Positions 15,453 to 25,081 of a stretch of DNA of 64,000 nucleotides are shown piece by piece. Origin of the DNA: JAJPXC01 sp964628905 (GTDB taxonomy: Bacteria; Bacteroidota; Bacteroidia; Bacteroidales; Muribaculaceae); NCBI GenBank assembly GCA_964628905.1, contig CAZVNS010000006.1:1-64000 (forward strand). The letters are read 5' to 3'. The notes beneath the pieces were generated by a model. The model was not told the DNA's origin, made no database searches, and saw only the letters and a program-made list of their open reading frames with translations. Made by a program: the position numbers and the translations under genes. The stretch's first letter is position 1. Each line of letters opens with the position of its first letter.

Positions 15453-17900
15453 TTAGTGGGCGATGATCACGCGGTAGGTCAGGAGCTGGCCGTCGGTGGT
15501 GAGCACGCGCAGCAGGTAGTGGCCGGTGGCCACGTCCTCTACGCTGAGGGTGTTGGCGGCGTTGGCCGAGGCCACGGTGATGCCGGCCACGTTGATCAGC
15601 TGCAGGCGCTTGATCCGGGCTGAGGTCTCGACGTTGAGCACGGTCGATGCGGGGTTGGGGTAGACGCTCAGCTCGTCGCTGTCGGCCACTACGGCGCTAA
15701 CGCCATTGTTGGCGTCCTTCATGGCCACGAGGTCGTCAAGCACTATCGACCCTTTCTGGGTGACGGGGCTCTCGGCCTGCACGATGCGCACCTTGTCGAG
15801 GTCGTAGACGTAGCCGGCCTCAAGGTTGTCGTACTTCACTTCGTGGTACTCCCAGCCGCGGAAGTTGAGGTCGCACATCTTCTGCCATTTGGTGTCGGTG
15901 CCTGAGGTCACGCCTACCCACAGCTCGTGGTTGGAGAAGTCGCCGTTGACGTAGAGTCCCAGCAGGTCGCCGGTCTCAAACTGCACGGGGGTGGCGTTGA
16001 CGTAGTGCCAGACAGCCTCGCCGTCGTGGCTCTCAGCGAAGTTGTAGCTGAGCTTGACGGCTGCCTCGCCAAAGAGGCAGGGGCTGGTGGATTTGCCAAC
16101 TGAGGGCTTGACGGCCATTCCCTTGGAGGCGTCGAGGTCGCCTGTGAGGCAGGTGTAGTTGTCGAAGGTCTCCTTGACCTCAACTCCGTCGGTAGGCTCT
16201 TTGGTGCAGTCCTTGGCTACGAAGTGGATGGTCAGGTCGTCGGCCATGGGGAGGGACTCGTTGTCGCGAAGCTCCTGCGAGAGGGTCAGCGTGTAGCTCT
16301 CGCCCGTGGCCAGGTCGCCTGAGAGGGCGAGCACGGCATTGCCAAATCCATTGCCAAGGGTGTTGTACTGCGATGAGCGGGTGTTCAGGGCCACGCTGTT
16401 GCCCTTGGAGTCCTTAATGGTCACGAGGTCCTTGATACCGGTCGACTTGATCTTGTTGTCGAAGCGCACCTCAAGGGTGGGCGATGCGTAGTGCACCTCG
16501 CCGCCGTTGACGGGGAACTGGTCTGTGACCGAAAGGCGCGAGCGGTTGCGGGTGGTGAAGGTGTTGACGTACTCCTCAGCAAGGCCGGGGGTGGCGTAGT
16601 GCTTGTCGGGGGTGCGGGCTGAGGTGGCAATCTTGACGGTGTAGGTCACGCCGGGGTCAAGCGACACGTCGTAGGAGTAGACGGCCTTGTGGTTGTTGTC
16701 AGAGAATTTCCAGTGGCCGGCCACGGCGGGCTCGATAGTGAAGGCGCTGATCAGCGACTCCTCATCGACATCGCAGTTGAACTCCAGCTCGATCGGGGCT
16801 GAGCAGCTCACCAGGCCGTCGGCCTCGGGCTTGGGACCGTCCTTGATGATGCCCAGGTTGTACTCATGCTTCATGTTGAGAGGTGTGTTGCAGTAGGTCA
16901 CCTCGTCGGCTTTGACGGTCACGGGCACCTCCTCGGTGTAGTAGCCGTCCTTGCTCATGCGCACGGTGTAGCTGCCGGGGGTGACGTTGCGGAACACGAA
17001 CACGCCGTTGTACATATTGTCGGTGGTGCGCTTCTGCACCTGCTTGCCTGAGGCGTCGAGCAGCTCCACGAAGCAGCCGTTGACCGGGGCGAGCTTATCG
17101 CGGCCAATCATGGTGAACTTGGTGGGCACGTCCATCTCGCGGAGGTTATGGTCATCGTAGACCACACCCGCCACGTTGCCGGTGACGAAGCGGTCGTCGG
17201 TGTTGAAGTATTCCATGATGGCGTGGCAGAAGTGCCATGCCTCGAGCCACCAGTAGTCGTCGTTCATCAGTCGGTAGGCCATGGGGCGGTGCTCATGCAT
17301 GCCACCTTCCGACAGCAGCCCGGGCACATACAGGCGGCGGAGCACACCCAGGCCGCCTGACCACATATTCTTATAGAAGTCCAAGTCGCCGGCAATCCAG
17401 GGCTCGCGTGTCCAGTTTGACATCTCATTGGAGTTGAGGTTGCGGGCCACAATCTCTGATATGGTCACGTTCTCAGGGTAGCGGGGTGTGCCTATGGTCT
17501 CCTCGCGGTAGAGCATCAGCAGGTAGTTGACGTCCTCACCGGCGTTGGAGTGGATTGAGAAGAAGATGTCGGCTCCGAAATTGTTGGCCTCGGTGGAGAT
17601 GGAGTAGAGGTCGCGGTCGTCGGCCTCGGTGTTCTTCACACGCGAGATCATCGGCTGGGCGCCGAGTGAGTCGAGGATGTGATACATGTGCAGACCCTTG
17701 TAGAGGTTGCTCTTCGACTCCCAGTAGCCCAGAGTGTCGTTTTGGGCGAAGGGGTAGATCTGTATCGGACGGTCGTTGGAGGTGTAGCCGCCGTGACCGG
17801 GGTTGATGTATACCCTAAGGTCGCTCATCTTCTTGGCCTGAGCGGGAGCCGCCACGGCACCCATCAAGGCTATCGCGGCAAGTATTTTGATCGCTTTCAT
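15453..17900 (-). CDS. Secreted N-acetylmuramoyl-L-alanine amidase with T9SS sorting domain
   Basis: 815 residues. Signal peptide 1-22 (APAQA); Amidase_3-type zinc hydrolase (about 27-240) with NPGHGGY, YWESKSNLYKG, SIHSNA and SEGGMHEH supplying zinc ligands and the catalytic Glu; a carboxypeptidase-regulatory-like beta domain (about 250-345); two or three Ig-like modules (about 370-580); a jelly-roll-like segment (about 590-740); and a C-terminal type A T9SS sorting domain (YPNPASTVLNVE, about 750-815). It should cleave peptide stems from peptidoglycan after export through the type IX system. 100 bases separate it from the beta-propeller gene upstream, so they may be co-transcribed. Confidence 0.9.
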   Translation of the reverse strand: MKAIKILAAIALMGAVAAPAQAKKMSDLRVYINPGHGGYTSNDRPIQIYPFAQNDTLGYWESKSNLYKGLHMYHILDSLGAQPMISRVKNTEADDRDLYSISTEANNFGADIFFSIHSNAGEDVNYLLMLYREETIGTPRYPENVTISEIVARNLNSNEMSNWTREPWIAGDLDFYKNMWSGGLGVLRRLYVPGLLSEGGMHEHRPMAYRLMNDDYWWLEAWHFCHAIMEYFNTDDRFVTGNVAGVVYDDHNLREMDVPTKFTMIGRDKLAPVNGCFVELLDASGKQVQKRTTDNMYNGVFVFRNVTPGSYTVRMSKDGYYTEEVPVTVKADEVTYCNTPLNMKHEYNLGIIKDGPKPEADGLVSCSAPIELEFNCDVDEESLISAFTIEPAVAGHWKFSDNNHKAVYSYDVSLDPGVTYTVKIATSARTPDKHYATPGLAEEYVNTFTTRNRSRLSVTDQFPVNGGEVHYASPTLEVRFDNKIKSTGIKDLVTIKDSKGNSVALNTRSSQYNTLGNGFGNAVLALSGDLATGESYTLTLSQELRDNESLPMADDLTIHFVAKDCTKEPTDGVEVKETFDNYTCLTGDLDASKGMAVKPSVGKSTSPCLFGEAAVKLSYNFAESHDGEAVWHYVNATPVQFETGDLLGLYVNGDFSNHELWVGVTSGTDTKWQKMCDLNFRGWEYHEVKYDNLEAGYVYDLDKVRIVQAESPVTQKGSIVLDDLVAMKDANNGVSAVVADSDELSVYPNPASTVLNVETSARIKRLQLINVAGITVASANAANTLSVEDVATGHYLLRVLTTDGQLLTYRVIIAH

Positions 17901-17916
17901 TGTTTAGGAGTTGTTA

Positions 17917-18000
17917 AAGTCTTTAGAGTTTTTGAGTTTTTGAGTTTTTAAGAGTTTTAGAGTTTTACAACTTTCAAAACTTTTAAAACTATAAAAACTC
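17917..18000. repeat. GAGTTTTT/AAAACTC tract array, copy 2
   Basis: The whole spacer between the two genes is built of GAGTTTTT-like units followed by AAAACT-like units, giving direct and inverted repeats. It resembles the arrays at 15181 and 45413. It may be curved DNA or a leader with alternative pairings. Confidence 0.5.
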
Positions 18001-18843
18001 TCACAACTTCTTGGGGTTAAGTAAGTAGACTTCGCCATCGAGAGTGGAGTAGACGATAGCGCCGGTGGCGATTGAGGTGGTGAGCTCATCGACGAGCACC
18101 TCGTCGCCTGTCAGCACTGCGCTTTCACCGGTGGCCAGGTCGTTGATCTGTATGTAAGAGCGGGTGATGAAGTAGCCGTCGTCGAAGTGCGACACCGAAG
18201 CGATGGTGTTGTCATCAATCCAGCAGGGGTAAATGCCCTTGGGGTTTACCTGACGAGCTTCCGAACCGTCGACGTTGGCCACGAATGTGCCCTTGAAGGC
18301 CTCGAAGAAGGCAATCTTGGTGCCGTCGGGCGACAGCGATGCCCACAGATAAGAGTGAGCGTCGTCAACGGGGTCAATCAGCGTGGTCTTGCCATCGATG
18401 GTGACGTTGATTTTGTCGAAGGCCGACACGGCGTAGGTGTCGCGGTCGATGGTCACGGTCGAAATCTGCTCGCGGCTCATGGGCATGAGCTGGCGGCTCT
18501 TGGCGGTGCTGACGTTGTACTCGCGCACGTCGCGGTTGACGAGGCCGTCAATCTTCTCGGCGGTGCGGTAGATCACCTTACTGCCATCGAGCGAGAAAGT
18601 GGGCTGGAAGCCGGCTGCGGCGCGGTCGTCGATGATGGCAATTGAGCCGTCGGTCATGTCGAGGCACTGCAGACCGGTGTGGTCCATAGTTGAGAACAAT
18701 AGCTTCGTGCCATCGGGACTGAGCACCGGATGGAACGCTCCCGCAGGCATGTCGAGCTGCTCAGGGGCTTGGTAAGCCGGGATGGCGGCCGTGCCGGTAA
18801 GGGCTGCGGCTGCCATCAGGGCGATGATGATTGGTTGTTTCAT
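18001..18843 (-). CDS. Exported TolB/WD40-like (PD40) beta-propeller protein
   Basis: 280 residues with a signal peptide (1-20). Repeated PD40 blades: HPVLSPDGTKLLFST, QPTFSLDGSKVIYRT, WASLSPDGTKIAFFE and later degenerate blades ending in TGAIVYSTLDGEVYLL. Such proteins are periplasmic binding or scaffolding propellers without enzymatic residues. It is upstream of the T9SS amidase on the same strand, suggesting a joint cell-wall role (inference). Confidence 0.82.
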   Translation of the reverse strand: MKQPIIIALMAAAALTGTAAIPAYQAPEQLDMPAGAFHPVLSPDGTKLLFSTMDHTGLQCLDMTDGSIAIIDDRAAAGFQPTFSLDGSKVIYRTAEKIDGLVNRDVREYNVSTAKSRQLMPMSREQISTVTIDRDTYAVSAFDKINVTIDGKTTLIDPVDDAHSYLWASLSPDGTKIAFFEAFKGTFVANVDGSEARQVNPKGIYPCWIDDNTIASVSHFDDGYFITRSYIQINDLATGESAVLTGDEVLVDELTTSIATGAIVYSTLDGEVYLLNPKKL

Positions 18844-18933
18844 TATGTTTTATGTTAAGGTTATATTCTCTGGGTTGCAATGTGTTGCGTCCTAATGTGT
18901 GAGGAAGGAATAATTGTCTCATATTATTGTGTG

Positions 18934-18941
18934 CAAAGGTA
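18934..18941 (-). promoter_or_regulatory. -7 box of the beta-propeller gene
   Basis: Minus-strand TACCTTTG, about 90 bases upstream of ATG 18843. The -33 is not clear. Confidence 0.45.
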
Positions 18942-19004
18942 ATGCTAAAATTTTGTATATCCTACTTAATTTGTGTTATGTGGCGTGTATAAGTGCATAA
19001 GGGC

Positions 19005-19970
19005 TTAATTACGTCTGATTTTTCCGTTGGAAGTGCGTGGTAATGAGCGAGTTGTAATTACCCAGCGAGGTATGTGGTAAGGATGGATTGAGTCAATAAG
19101 TTTTAGCTGTCGGAGCAATGAGTCGCTGTCAACGGTACCATCGGGGTCTTCAATGACGAGTTGGAGTGCCGTACCCAGTTTGCTGTCGGCTATGCCTCTC
19201 ACGTAGAATGGTTTGGCGATGAAAGGGGCAAGCTCGGCTTCGATAATTTCAGGATGCAGTTTCACCCCGCCGGAGTTAATCACATTGTCGGAGCGTCCGA
19301 GCCATCTGAACTCCGTGGGTGTGACGAGTTGCACCACATCGGTTGTAGTGAGTTCCCTCCAGCTCATTCTCTCTGATTTGATTATCAGCCGATTGTCGTC
19401 GGTGGTCGTGAATGTGATATGAGGTAGGGCTTGAAATGTGTCATCGCCGGCGCGCCGAAGTGCCACGTGGCTGCATGTCTCGGTCATGCCGTAGGTAGCC
19501 CAAACGTTGTCAGCCAATGATTTAAGTCCTAACTCATTCTCATTCGACATTGGCGCTCCCCCCACGATAATATGCTTGATCTTAGGCAATTGACATCGGT
19601 TGGCTATTAGCCATTCGGCCTGTGAAGGTACGATGGGGAGCAAGTCTATGGATTTAACGTCGTTGGTGGTCCTGAGCGGCCGATTGCTCGGAGGCTCGAT
19701 AATCAGTTTGCAGTTGGCCACTATTGCCCTTACAATCATCATCTTACCCGCGATATAATCCGTAGAGAGAGGGCAAACGAGAGTTGAGTCAGAGGTTAAA
19801 TTGAAGAAATCGCAAGTTGACCTGGCCGACACGAGCATGTCCGACTTCAAGAGCTTGATTTCCTTAGGTTTGCCGGTGGAGCCTGAAGTATGAGCAAAGA
19901 CGTGCGGTTCGCCGTTATTCCACTCATCGACAAACTGTTGCGCTTGACATTCAGGATCCACTAAGTTCAT
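19005..19970 (-). CDS. menE: o-Succinylbenzoate-CoA ligase
   Basis: 321 residues from ATG 19970. Acyl-adenylate-forming enzyme of menaquinone synthesis that activates o-succinylbenzoate with CoA. Seen: phosphate loop HTSGSTGKPKE (about 29-39), VPSQAEWL, ATYGMTETCSHVA (adenylate motif), WLGRSDNVINSGG (hinge) and the C-terminal catalytic lysine in RTSNGKIRRN. It is short because Bacteroidota forms lack much of the N-terminal domain. Last of menB-menC-menE, two bases after the menC stop. Confidence 0.93.
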   Translation of the reverse strand: MNLVDPECQAQQFVDEWNNGEPHVFAHTSGSTGKPKEIKLLKSDMLVSARSTCDFFNLTSDSTLVCPLSTDYIAGKMMIVRAIVANCKLIIEPPSNRPLRTTNDVKSIDLLPIVPSQAEWLIANRCQLPKIKHIIVGGAPMSNENELGLKSLADNVWATYGMTETCSHVALRRAGDDTFQALPHITFTTTDDNRLIIKSERMSWRELTTTDVVQLVTPTEFRWLGRSDNVINSGGVKLHPEIIEAELAPFIAKPFYVRGIADSKLGTALQLVIEDPDGTVDSDSLLRQLKLIDSIHPYHIPRWVITTRSLPRTSNGKIRRN

Positions 19971-19972
19971 TG

Positions 19973-21010
19973 TCAATGACGGGTGTTAGGTGACACAAAT
20001 CTCAGTTCGCTGTAATCCCACTGAGCATCAGGGTTGTAGCCAATTTTTTCCCCCACGATAATCAGAGGAGATGGGACATTGTTGCGATACAATTGTCCGG
20101 TGCCAAGTCCCTGTGGCATAGTAGGTTTATACCGGCTTACCCAACGTGTAATCGCATCGAGCCCGACGTTTGACTCCAGGGCTGACGTGGCCCACCAGCC
20201 GATACCAAGGTCCTCGGCTATGCTTATCCACTCATCAGCCTCACGAAAGCCTCCACAAAGGCTTGGTTTGAGTATGATATATTGCGGTTTTGCCGAACTT
20301 AATAGCTTATTCTTCTGCGTCTTAGGTGTGATCCCAATCAGTTCCTCATCAAGAGCGATTGGGATTGGCGACGTTGCACATAGATCGGCCAACTCTTTGA
20401 TTTGCCCTCGTTTGATGGGCTGCTCAATGGAGTGGATGGAGTAGCGGGCGAGTTGGTCAAGCCGTTGGTGCGCAACTTCAAGCGAGAATGCTTCGTTGGC
20501 ATCGAGTCGTAGTTCGAGTTTCTCGGGCGTAAAGCGCTGTCGTATAGAGCGAATGATGTCAAGTTCGCTCTCCCAGTCGATACCCCCTATTTTAAGTTTT
20601 AAGCATTTAAATCCGTCGGCTAATTTCTCCTCCACGCGTTCGAGCATCTTCTCCGCCGTACCCATCCATATCAAGCCGTTGATGGTGATTGGTGAAGGGA
20701 AAGTAGTTTCATGCCTATTAAGCTGTGATATAGCATCTTCCAACCCAAATCTCATTGACGAGTAGGGTATGTCGCTGATATTGATGGCGTGGATGTAGCG
20801 ACACGCCGAGGCGAGCTGCTGTTCGTAGTCAGGTATGTCGTCGGAGCTAAGGCCGCGAAACACAGCACATTCCCCTATGCCGAAGCGGTCAAGGGTGGCA
20901 TCGTCCCAAACCTTCACAAAGTATGTCTCCTTCACCCTCATTGTCGACCGTGAAGTGGTGGCCGGTTGCTTGAAGGCGAGGAAATAGCGGCAATAGCTGG
21001 CTCTTAACAT
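19973..21010 (-). CDS. menC: o-Succinylbenzoate synthase
   Basis: 345 residues from ATG 21010 (MLRASYCRYFLAFK); the longer frame to 21058 runs into menB. Enolase-superfamily enzyme that dehydrates SHCHC to o-succinylbenzoate. Seen: CLKLKIGG (catalytic KxK), LRLDANEAF (metal Asp), SIEQPI, PIALDEEL and YIILKPSLCGG (second catalytic Lys), WWATSALES. Spacing to menB is seven bases. A complete enzyme with no unusual residues noticed. Confidence 0.93.
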   Translation of the reverse strand: MLRASYCRYFLAFKQPATTSRSTMRVKETYFVKVWDDATLDRFGIGECAVFRGLSSDDIPDYEQQLASACRYIHAINISDIPYSSMRFGLEDAISQLNRHETTFPSPITINGLIWMGTAEKMLERVEEKLADGFKCLKLKIGGIDWESELDIIRSIRQRFTPEKLELRLDANEAFSLEVAHQRLDQLARYSIHSIEQPIKRGQIKELADLCATSPIPIALDEELIGITPKTQKNKLLSSAKPQYIILKPSLCGGFREADEWISIAEDLGIGWWATSALESNVGLDAITRWVSRYKPTMPQGLGTGQLYRNNVPSPLIIVGEKIGYNPDAQWDYSELRFVSPNTRH

Positions 21011-21017
21011 CTTACGG

Positions 21018-21836
21018 TTAGCCGGGGAATTTGGGGAACTGGTCAAAGTCGGGGTCACGCTTCTCTAAGAAAGCATTTTTACCTTCCTGAGCTTCAGCCA
21101 TCAGGTAGTACATCAGAGTGGCATCTCCGGCAAATTCCATCATGCCACGCTGCCCATCGAGTTCGGCGTTGAGAGCGCGCTTGATCATGCGAATGGCCAT
21201 GGGTGAACGGCTAAGTATCGTTTCGCACCACTCAACAGTTTCATCCTCAAGGCGTTCGAGAGGCACCACACGGTTGATCATTCCCATGTCGAGGGCCTCC
21301 TGCGCGGTGTACTGGCGGCAGAGGAACCATATCTCGCGCGCCTTCTTCTGACCAACGCAGCGAGCCAGGTAGCTCGAACCAAATCCCGCGTCGAATGAGC
21401 CAACCTTGGGCCCGGTCTGTCCGAATCGGGCGTTTTCAGAGGCGATAGTCAGGTCGCAAACCACCTGAAGCACGTTGCCACCGCCTATAGCGTAACCGTT
21501 GACCATGGCGATCACCGGCTTGGGTATCGAGCGGATGGCCTTGTGGAGGTCGAGTACATTCAGGCGCGGCACGCCGTTAGCGTCGATGTAGCCACCGACA
21601 CCCTTCACCTTCTGGTCGCCACCTGAGCAGAAAGCCTTATCGCCTGTGCCGGTGAGGATTATCACACCGATTTCGGGCGACTCGCGGCAATAGGCCATAG
21701 CATCGAGCATCTCAAAATTGGTTTGAGGCCGGAAGGCGTTGTAAACTTGCGGGCGGTTGATTGTGATCTTGGCTATCTTGCCATTTTTCTCAAAAAGTAT
21801 GTCGTCATACTCCTTGATTGTAGTCCATTTTCGCAT
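21018..21836 (-). CDS. menB: 1,4-Dihydroxy-2-naphthoyl-CoA synthase
   Basis: 272 residues of the crotonase fold; cyclises o-succinylbenzoyl-CoA. Seen: NRPQVYNAFRP, AFCSGGDQ (oxyanion hole), GYAIGGGNVL, FGQTGPKVGSFDAGFG (active site), and the C-terminal FLEKRDPDFDQFPKFPG typical of MenB. First gene of this men operon. The upstream genes menF and menD expected in many Bacteroidales are not adjacent: a divergent lipoprotein gene lies there instead. Confidence 0.96.
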   Translation of the reverse strand: MRKWTTIKEYDDILFEKNGKIAKITINRPQVYNAFRPQTNFEMLDAMAYCRESPEIGVIILTGTGDKAFCSGGDQKVKGVGGYIDANGVPRLNVLDLHKAIRSIPKPVIAMVNGYAIGGGNVLQVVCDLTIASENARFGQTGPKVGSFDAGFGSSYLARCVGQKKAREIWFLCRQYTAQEALDMGMINRVVPLERLEDETVEWCETILSRSPMAIRMIKRALNAELDGQRGMMEFAGDATLMYYLMAEAQEGKNAFLEKRDPDFDQFPKFPG

Positions 21837-21864
21837 AATCGTGTTAATTGTCGGTTTTCAACTG

Positions 21865-21892
21865 CGAAATTACAATAAATTTAGTAACTTCG
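21865..21892. promoter_or_regulatory. Possible divergent promoters for menB and the lipoprotein operon
   Basis: Minus-strand TAATTTCG (21865-21872) faces menB and plus-strand TAACTTCG (21885-21892) faces the gene at 21922. Each has one mismatch to TAnnTTTG. The 85-base spacer must hold both promoters. Confidence 0.4.
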
Positions 21893-21921
21893 CACATTGA
21901 AAATCAAAATGGAAAAAGTGA

Positions 21922-22524
21922 ATGAAAATGAGAAAAATAATTTTTGCTTCAATGGCGTTGCTTGTGGCTCTGACGTTCAGCTCATGCAGCGACGACAAGG
22001 ATGACGAGACAATCGACAACCTGCCCGAGCTAATCCAAGGAGAGTGGCTTGACCTCCGGGGGCAGGGCAATTGGACTGAATATGATTTCCTCGCTGACGG
22101 CACACTCGAAGTGTCGCAATGGGGTGATACAGAGACCTATCGCGGAGTCTATGCTTGCGCTGCCAATCATATCAGCGGTGCTTACCATGGTTCGATGGGC
22201 TTCGACTGGGACGTGACCGGCATATCAGCCTACTACGTCCGCTATATAGCGGCAAATGCTAATGCCGAAAACACCATCTATCGTATTTTAAATGAGATGG
22301 TTATGCATGTAGGAGAGTCAGCAGCTATCAATATATCGACCTTGGTACCCGGCACCAATGTGACACAATACTCCGTAGCCAACACCGATATAGCTGTCTA
22401 CGATCAGGCAAATAAGCAAATCAAAGCTTTAGCCCCGGGTGAGACCTTCGTTACAATGCTCACCGAAATGGGCACAGTAGCCGTACGCATCGTGGTGACT
22501 AACAATATAGTAGAACCTAACTAA
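21922..22524 (+). CDS. Lipoprotein with a lipocalin-like and an Ig-like (BIG2-like) domain
   Basis: 200 residues. Lipobox FSSC (signal peptide about 1-20) then an acidic SDDKDDE stretch, a usual surface-export context in Bacteroidota. Residues 35-115 have the IQGEWLDL...YDFLADGTLEV pattern of lipocalin-like stress proteins; residues 125-195 resemble a BIG2 Ig-like domain (MHVGESAAINIS, VYDQANKQIKALAPG). First gene of the seven-gene operon; the next starts 15 bases after its stop. Function unknown. Confidence 0.75.
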   Translation: MKMRKIIFASMALLVALTFSSCSDDKDDETIDNLPELIQGEWLDLRGQGNWTEYDFLADGTLEVSQWGDTETYRGVYACAANHISGAYHGSMGFDWDVTGISAYYVRYIAANANAENTIYRILNEMVMHVGESAAINISTLVPGTNVTQYSVANTDIAVYDQANKQIKALAPGETFVTMLTEMGTVAVRIVVTNNIVEPN

Positions 22525-22539
22525 ACATTATAACAACAC

Positions 22540-25056
22540 ATGAAATTAACATGTTGCGTCAGTGCCACAGCCGCACTGGCGATGCTCGTAGGATGTAGTG
22601 CCGACAGCGAGCCGACGGTAGCAGGAGGTGGTAAAATCACCCCAACGATCAGCATCAACGCAGAGGTTGTGGAGGCGAGCAGCGCACGCTCAACCGATGG
22701 CATCTCGCTGACTCCCGCCGATTTCTCCCTCACCCTCACCTCAGCCAACGGTGCAGTGAGCCGCACATGGGACCGTGCCACCGACTTCCCCACCGATGAG
22801 CTGTGGTCGCTCGGAGAGTACAATCTTACAGCCGTCTACGGTGATATTGATACCGAGGGATTTGACTCACCCTGCTATAAAGGTGAAACCCCGGTGACAG
22901 TGACTGAGGCCGTCGTCGCCACGCCCACCATCACTTGCAGTTTGGCCAATGCGATGATCTCTATTGACTGCACCGAGGCCTTCAAGGGATTTTTCACCTC
23001 CTACGCAGTTCAGGTAGTGACGCCATCAGCCCACACCATCGACTATCCCAACGACGAGACACGTCCGTTGTATGTGAAGCCCGGCAATGTGACGCTGATT
23101 ATCGAGCTGACCAAACCCAACGGACTGCATGCCACGTTTACTCCTACCGAACCCATCGAGGCTGAGGCGCGCCATCATTACCGCGTGACTCTCGACGTCA
23201 ACTCAGGCCAGATGGGCCAAGGAGTGCTTGTGGTCAACTTCGACAACACCGTCACCAACGAGGATATCGTGATCGACCTGAGCGACGAACTGATGAACAG
23301 TCCCGCACCCGAGATTTTTGCTAACGGATTTGATCCGGCCACGCCACTTGAGATGGTTGAGGGACAAGTGCTTGATAATGTGTCGATGACCGTGCAAGCC
23401 CGCGCCGGCCTAAGCGGCCTGCGACTGAGCGCCAACTCACCCTCACTCGCCGCCAAGGGATTTCCCACCGATTGCGACCTGATGCGTCTCACCCCTGAGC
23501 AGATGAGCCTGGTGCAGCAATTGGGATTGAACTGCTTAGGCGTTTGGAGCAACCCCGACCGCACTGCCGTGGTCGACTTCACCAAACTTCTTGGCAACGT
23601 CACCGACCCTCAGGCCACATTTGCCATCACAGCCATAGACAAATACTCAAAGGCATCCAACCCGATGATACTGAGCGTGATCACAAACGCCGTCACCGTG
23701 GCCGCTGCCGACGCCCCCTCAGCGGCGGTTGGAGATAAGGAGTGCACACTCAGGCTCTCCGATGCCACCCCCAACGTCAACATTAACGCCTTCTCGCTAC
23801 GGGCCGTGCTCGACAATGGCGATGTGGTAACCCCGTGCATCACCTCGCGTCACAACGACGGCAGGGTTGTGACCCTGACATTCGAGATGCCCGAGGGTCG
23901 CAAGGATATGCCACTGCAAGTGTATTATGCCGGTGAACTGAAAACCACAACTACCGTAACCCGCACTTGCGACGATTTCCGCATCGAGATAGACCCTTTT
24001 GCCACTAAGGCCACCATTACAGTGGTCCACCCCGACACTGAGCGTGCACAGGCAATTGCGCGCCAGCTTGACGTGGTGGGTAATGGTCGTCTTATGAATG
24101 TGATCAGCCGCGATGCATCGACTGCCACCGTCGTTGTCGCCGGACTATCCCCTAACACCTCCTATACCGTCAAGGGCACGGCTTTGTATGGCAATGCAAA
24201 AGCTGAATATACCCCCGAAGTAAACTTTGAGACCGAAGGCACGGCTCAACTGCCTGACCCCGGATTTGAGAATGCCGAGCTGAAAAAGGAGATAGTCGAT
24301 ATGCCCCAGGGTGGACGCTATTCACGCACCCATCTTGCAGTATATAACCATCAGAACTCATGGTCGTACAACCTGTATCTCCCCAAGAAATATTGGGCCA
24401 CCACCAATGCAAAGACCTTTGACAACAAGGCCACTAACTATAATACATGGTATGTGCAACCCTCAGCACAGATCGTAGGCGACTCTCACACGGGCACCAA
24501 GGCGATGAAGCTTACCAGCGTGGCATACGACCCTGCGGGTGAAGTAATCGCAGACTACGCCCAACGTCCTGGAGAGTTCCTCCCTTACAATGCTAATGTG
24601 CCTGAAATCCGCTACCGAGCCGCCGGTAGACTCTTCCTTGGTGAATACGTCTACGACCGTGCTACGATGAGCGAAGAGTATTCGCAAGGCTATGCGTTCA
24701 CAAGCCGTCCGTCGACCCTCAACGGATACTATAAATATATACCCGGGCTGGAGACCCCCTCCGACCGCGGATATGTGAGCGTAGTATTGGTGGCGTCGGT
24801 CAACGGTGAGGAGCTTGAGATTGGTAGCGGCGACGCCGAGTTAGTTGTGGCGTCAGGCTACACATCATTCCAGGTGCCAATCCAATATAATGTGCGCGGC
24901 ATCAAACCAGAGAAAATCCTCGTGATGTTTGCATCTACAACATCAATCGGTTCAATCGCACACGAAACTTCCACAATTATCACCACACCCAACCTTGCCA
25001 ACAGCACCTCGATAGGTAGCGCCTTATGGGTTGACGAACTAACATTAGGTTACTAA
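22540..25056 (+). CDS. DUF4493 lipoprotein with C-terminal PCMD-like module
   Basis: 838 residues. Lipobox LVGC (near 19). Residues about 35-260: DUF4493-type domain with SLGEYNLTAVYGD, YKGETPVTV and TCSLANAMISI signatures shared with the next two genes. About 265-390: a second Ig-like module, also shared. About 395-490 and 490-580: further Ig and FN3-like domains (AGLSPNTSYTVKGTALY). About 585-838: a jelly-roll-like module with DSHTGTKAMKL, GYAFTSRPSTLNGYYKY and a terminal LWVDELTLGY, resembling PCMD (putative carbohydrate metabolism domain). A large surface lipoprotein, possibly a glycan-binding adhesin (inference). Confidence 0.8.
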   Translation: MKLTCCVSATAALAMLVGCSADSEPTVAGGGKITPTISINAEVVEASSARSTDGISLTPADFSLTLTSANGAVSRTWDRATDFPTDELWSLGEYNLTAVYGDIDTEGFDSPCYKGETPVTVTEAVVATPTITCSLANAMISIDCTEAFKGFFTSYAVQVVTPSAHTIDYPNDETRPLYVKPGNVTLIIELTKPNGLHATFTPTEPIEAEARHHYRVTLDVNSGQMGQGVLVVNFDNTVTNEDIVIDLSDELMNSPAPEIFANGFDPATPLEMVEGQVLDNVSMTVQARAGLSGLRLSANSPSLAAKGFPTDCDLMRLTPEQMSLVQQLGLNCLGVWSNPDRTAVVDFTKLLGNVTDPQATFAITAIDKYSKASNPMILSVITNAVTVAAADAPSAAVGDKECTLRLSDATPNVNINAFSLRAVLDNGDVVTPCITSRHNDGRVVTLTFEMPEGRKDMPLQVYYAGELKTTTTVTRTCDDFRIEIDPFATKATITVVHPDTERAQAIARQLDVVGNGRLMNVISRDASTATVVVAGLSPNTSYTVKGTALYGNAKAEYTPEVNFETEGTAQLPDPGFENAELKKEIVDMPQGGRYSRTHLAVYNHQNSWSYNLYLPKKYWATTNAKTFDNKATNYNTWYVQPSAQIVGDSHTGTKAMKLTSVAYDPAGEVIADYAQRPGEFLPYNANVPEIRYRAAGRLFLGEYVYDRATMSEEYSQGYAFTSRPSTLNGYYKYIPGLETPSDRGYVSVVLVASVNGEELEIGSGDAELVVASGYTSFQVPIQYNVRGIKPEKILVMFASTTSIGSIAHETSTIITTPNLANSTSIGSALWVDELTLGY

Positions 25057-25081
25057 CACAATTGAATAACAATCATTATCA

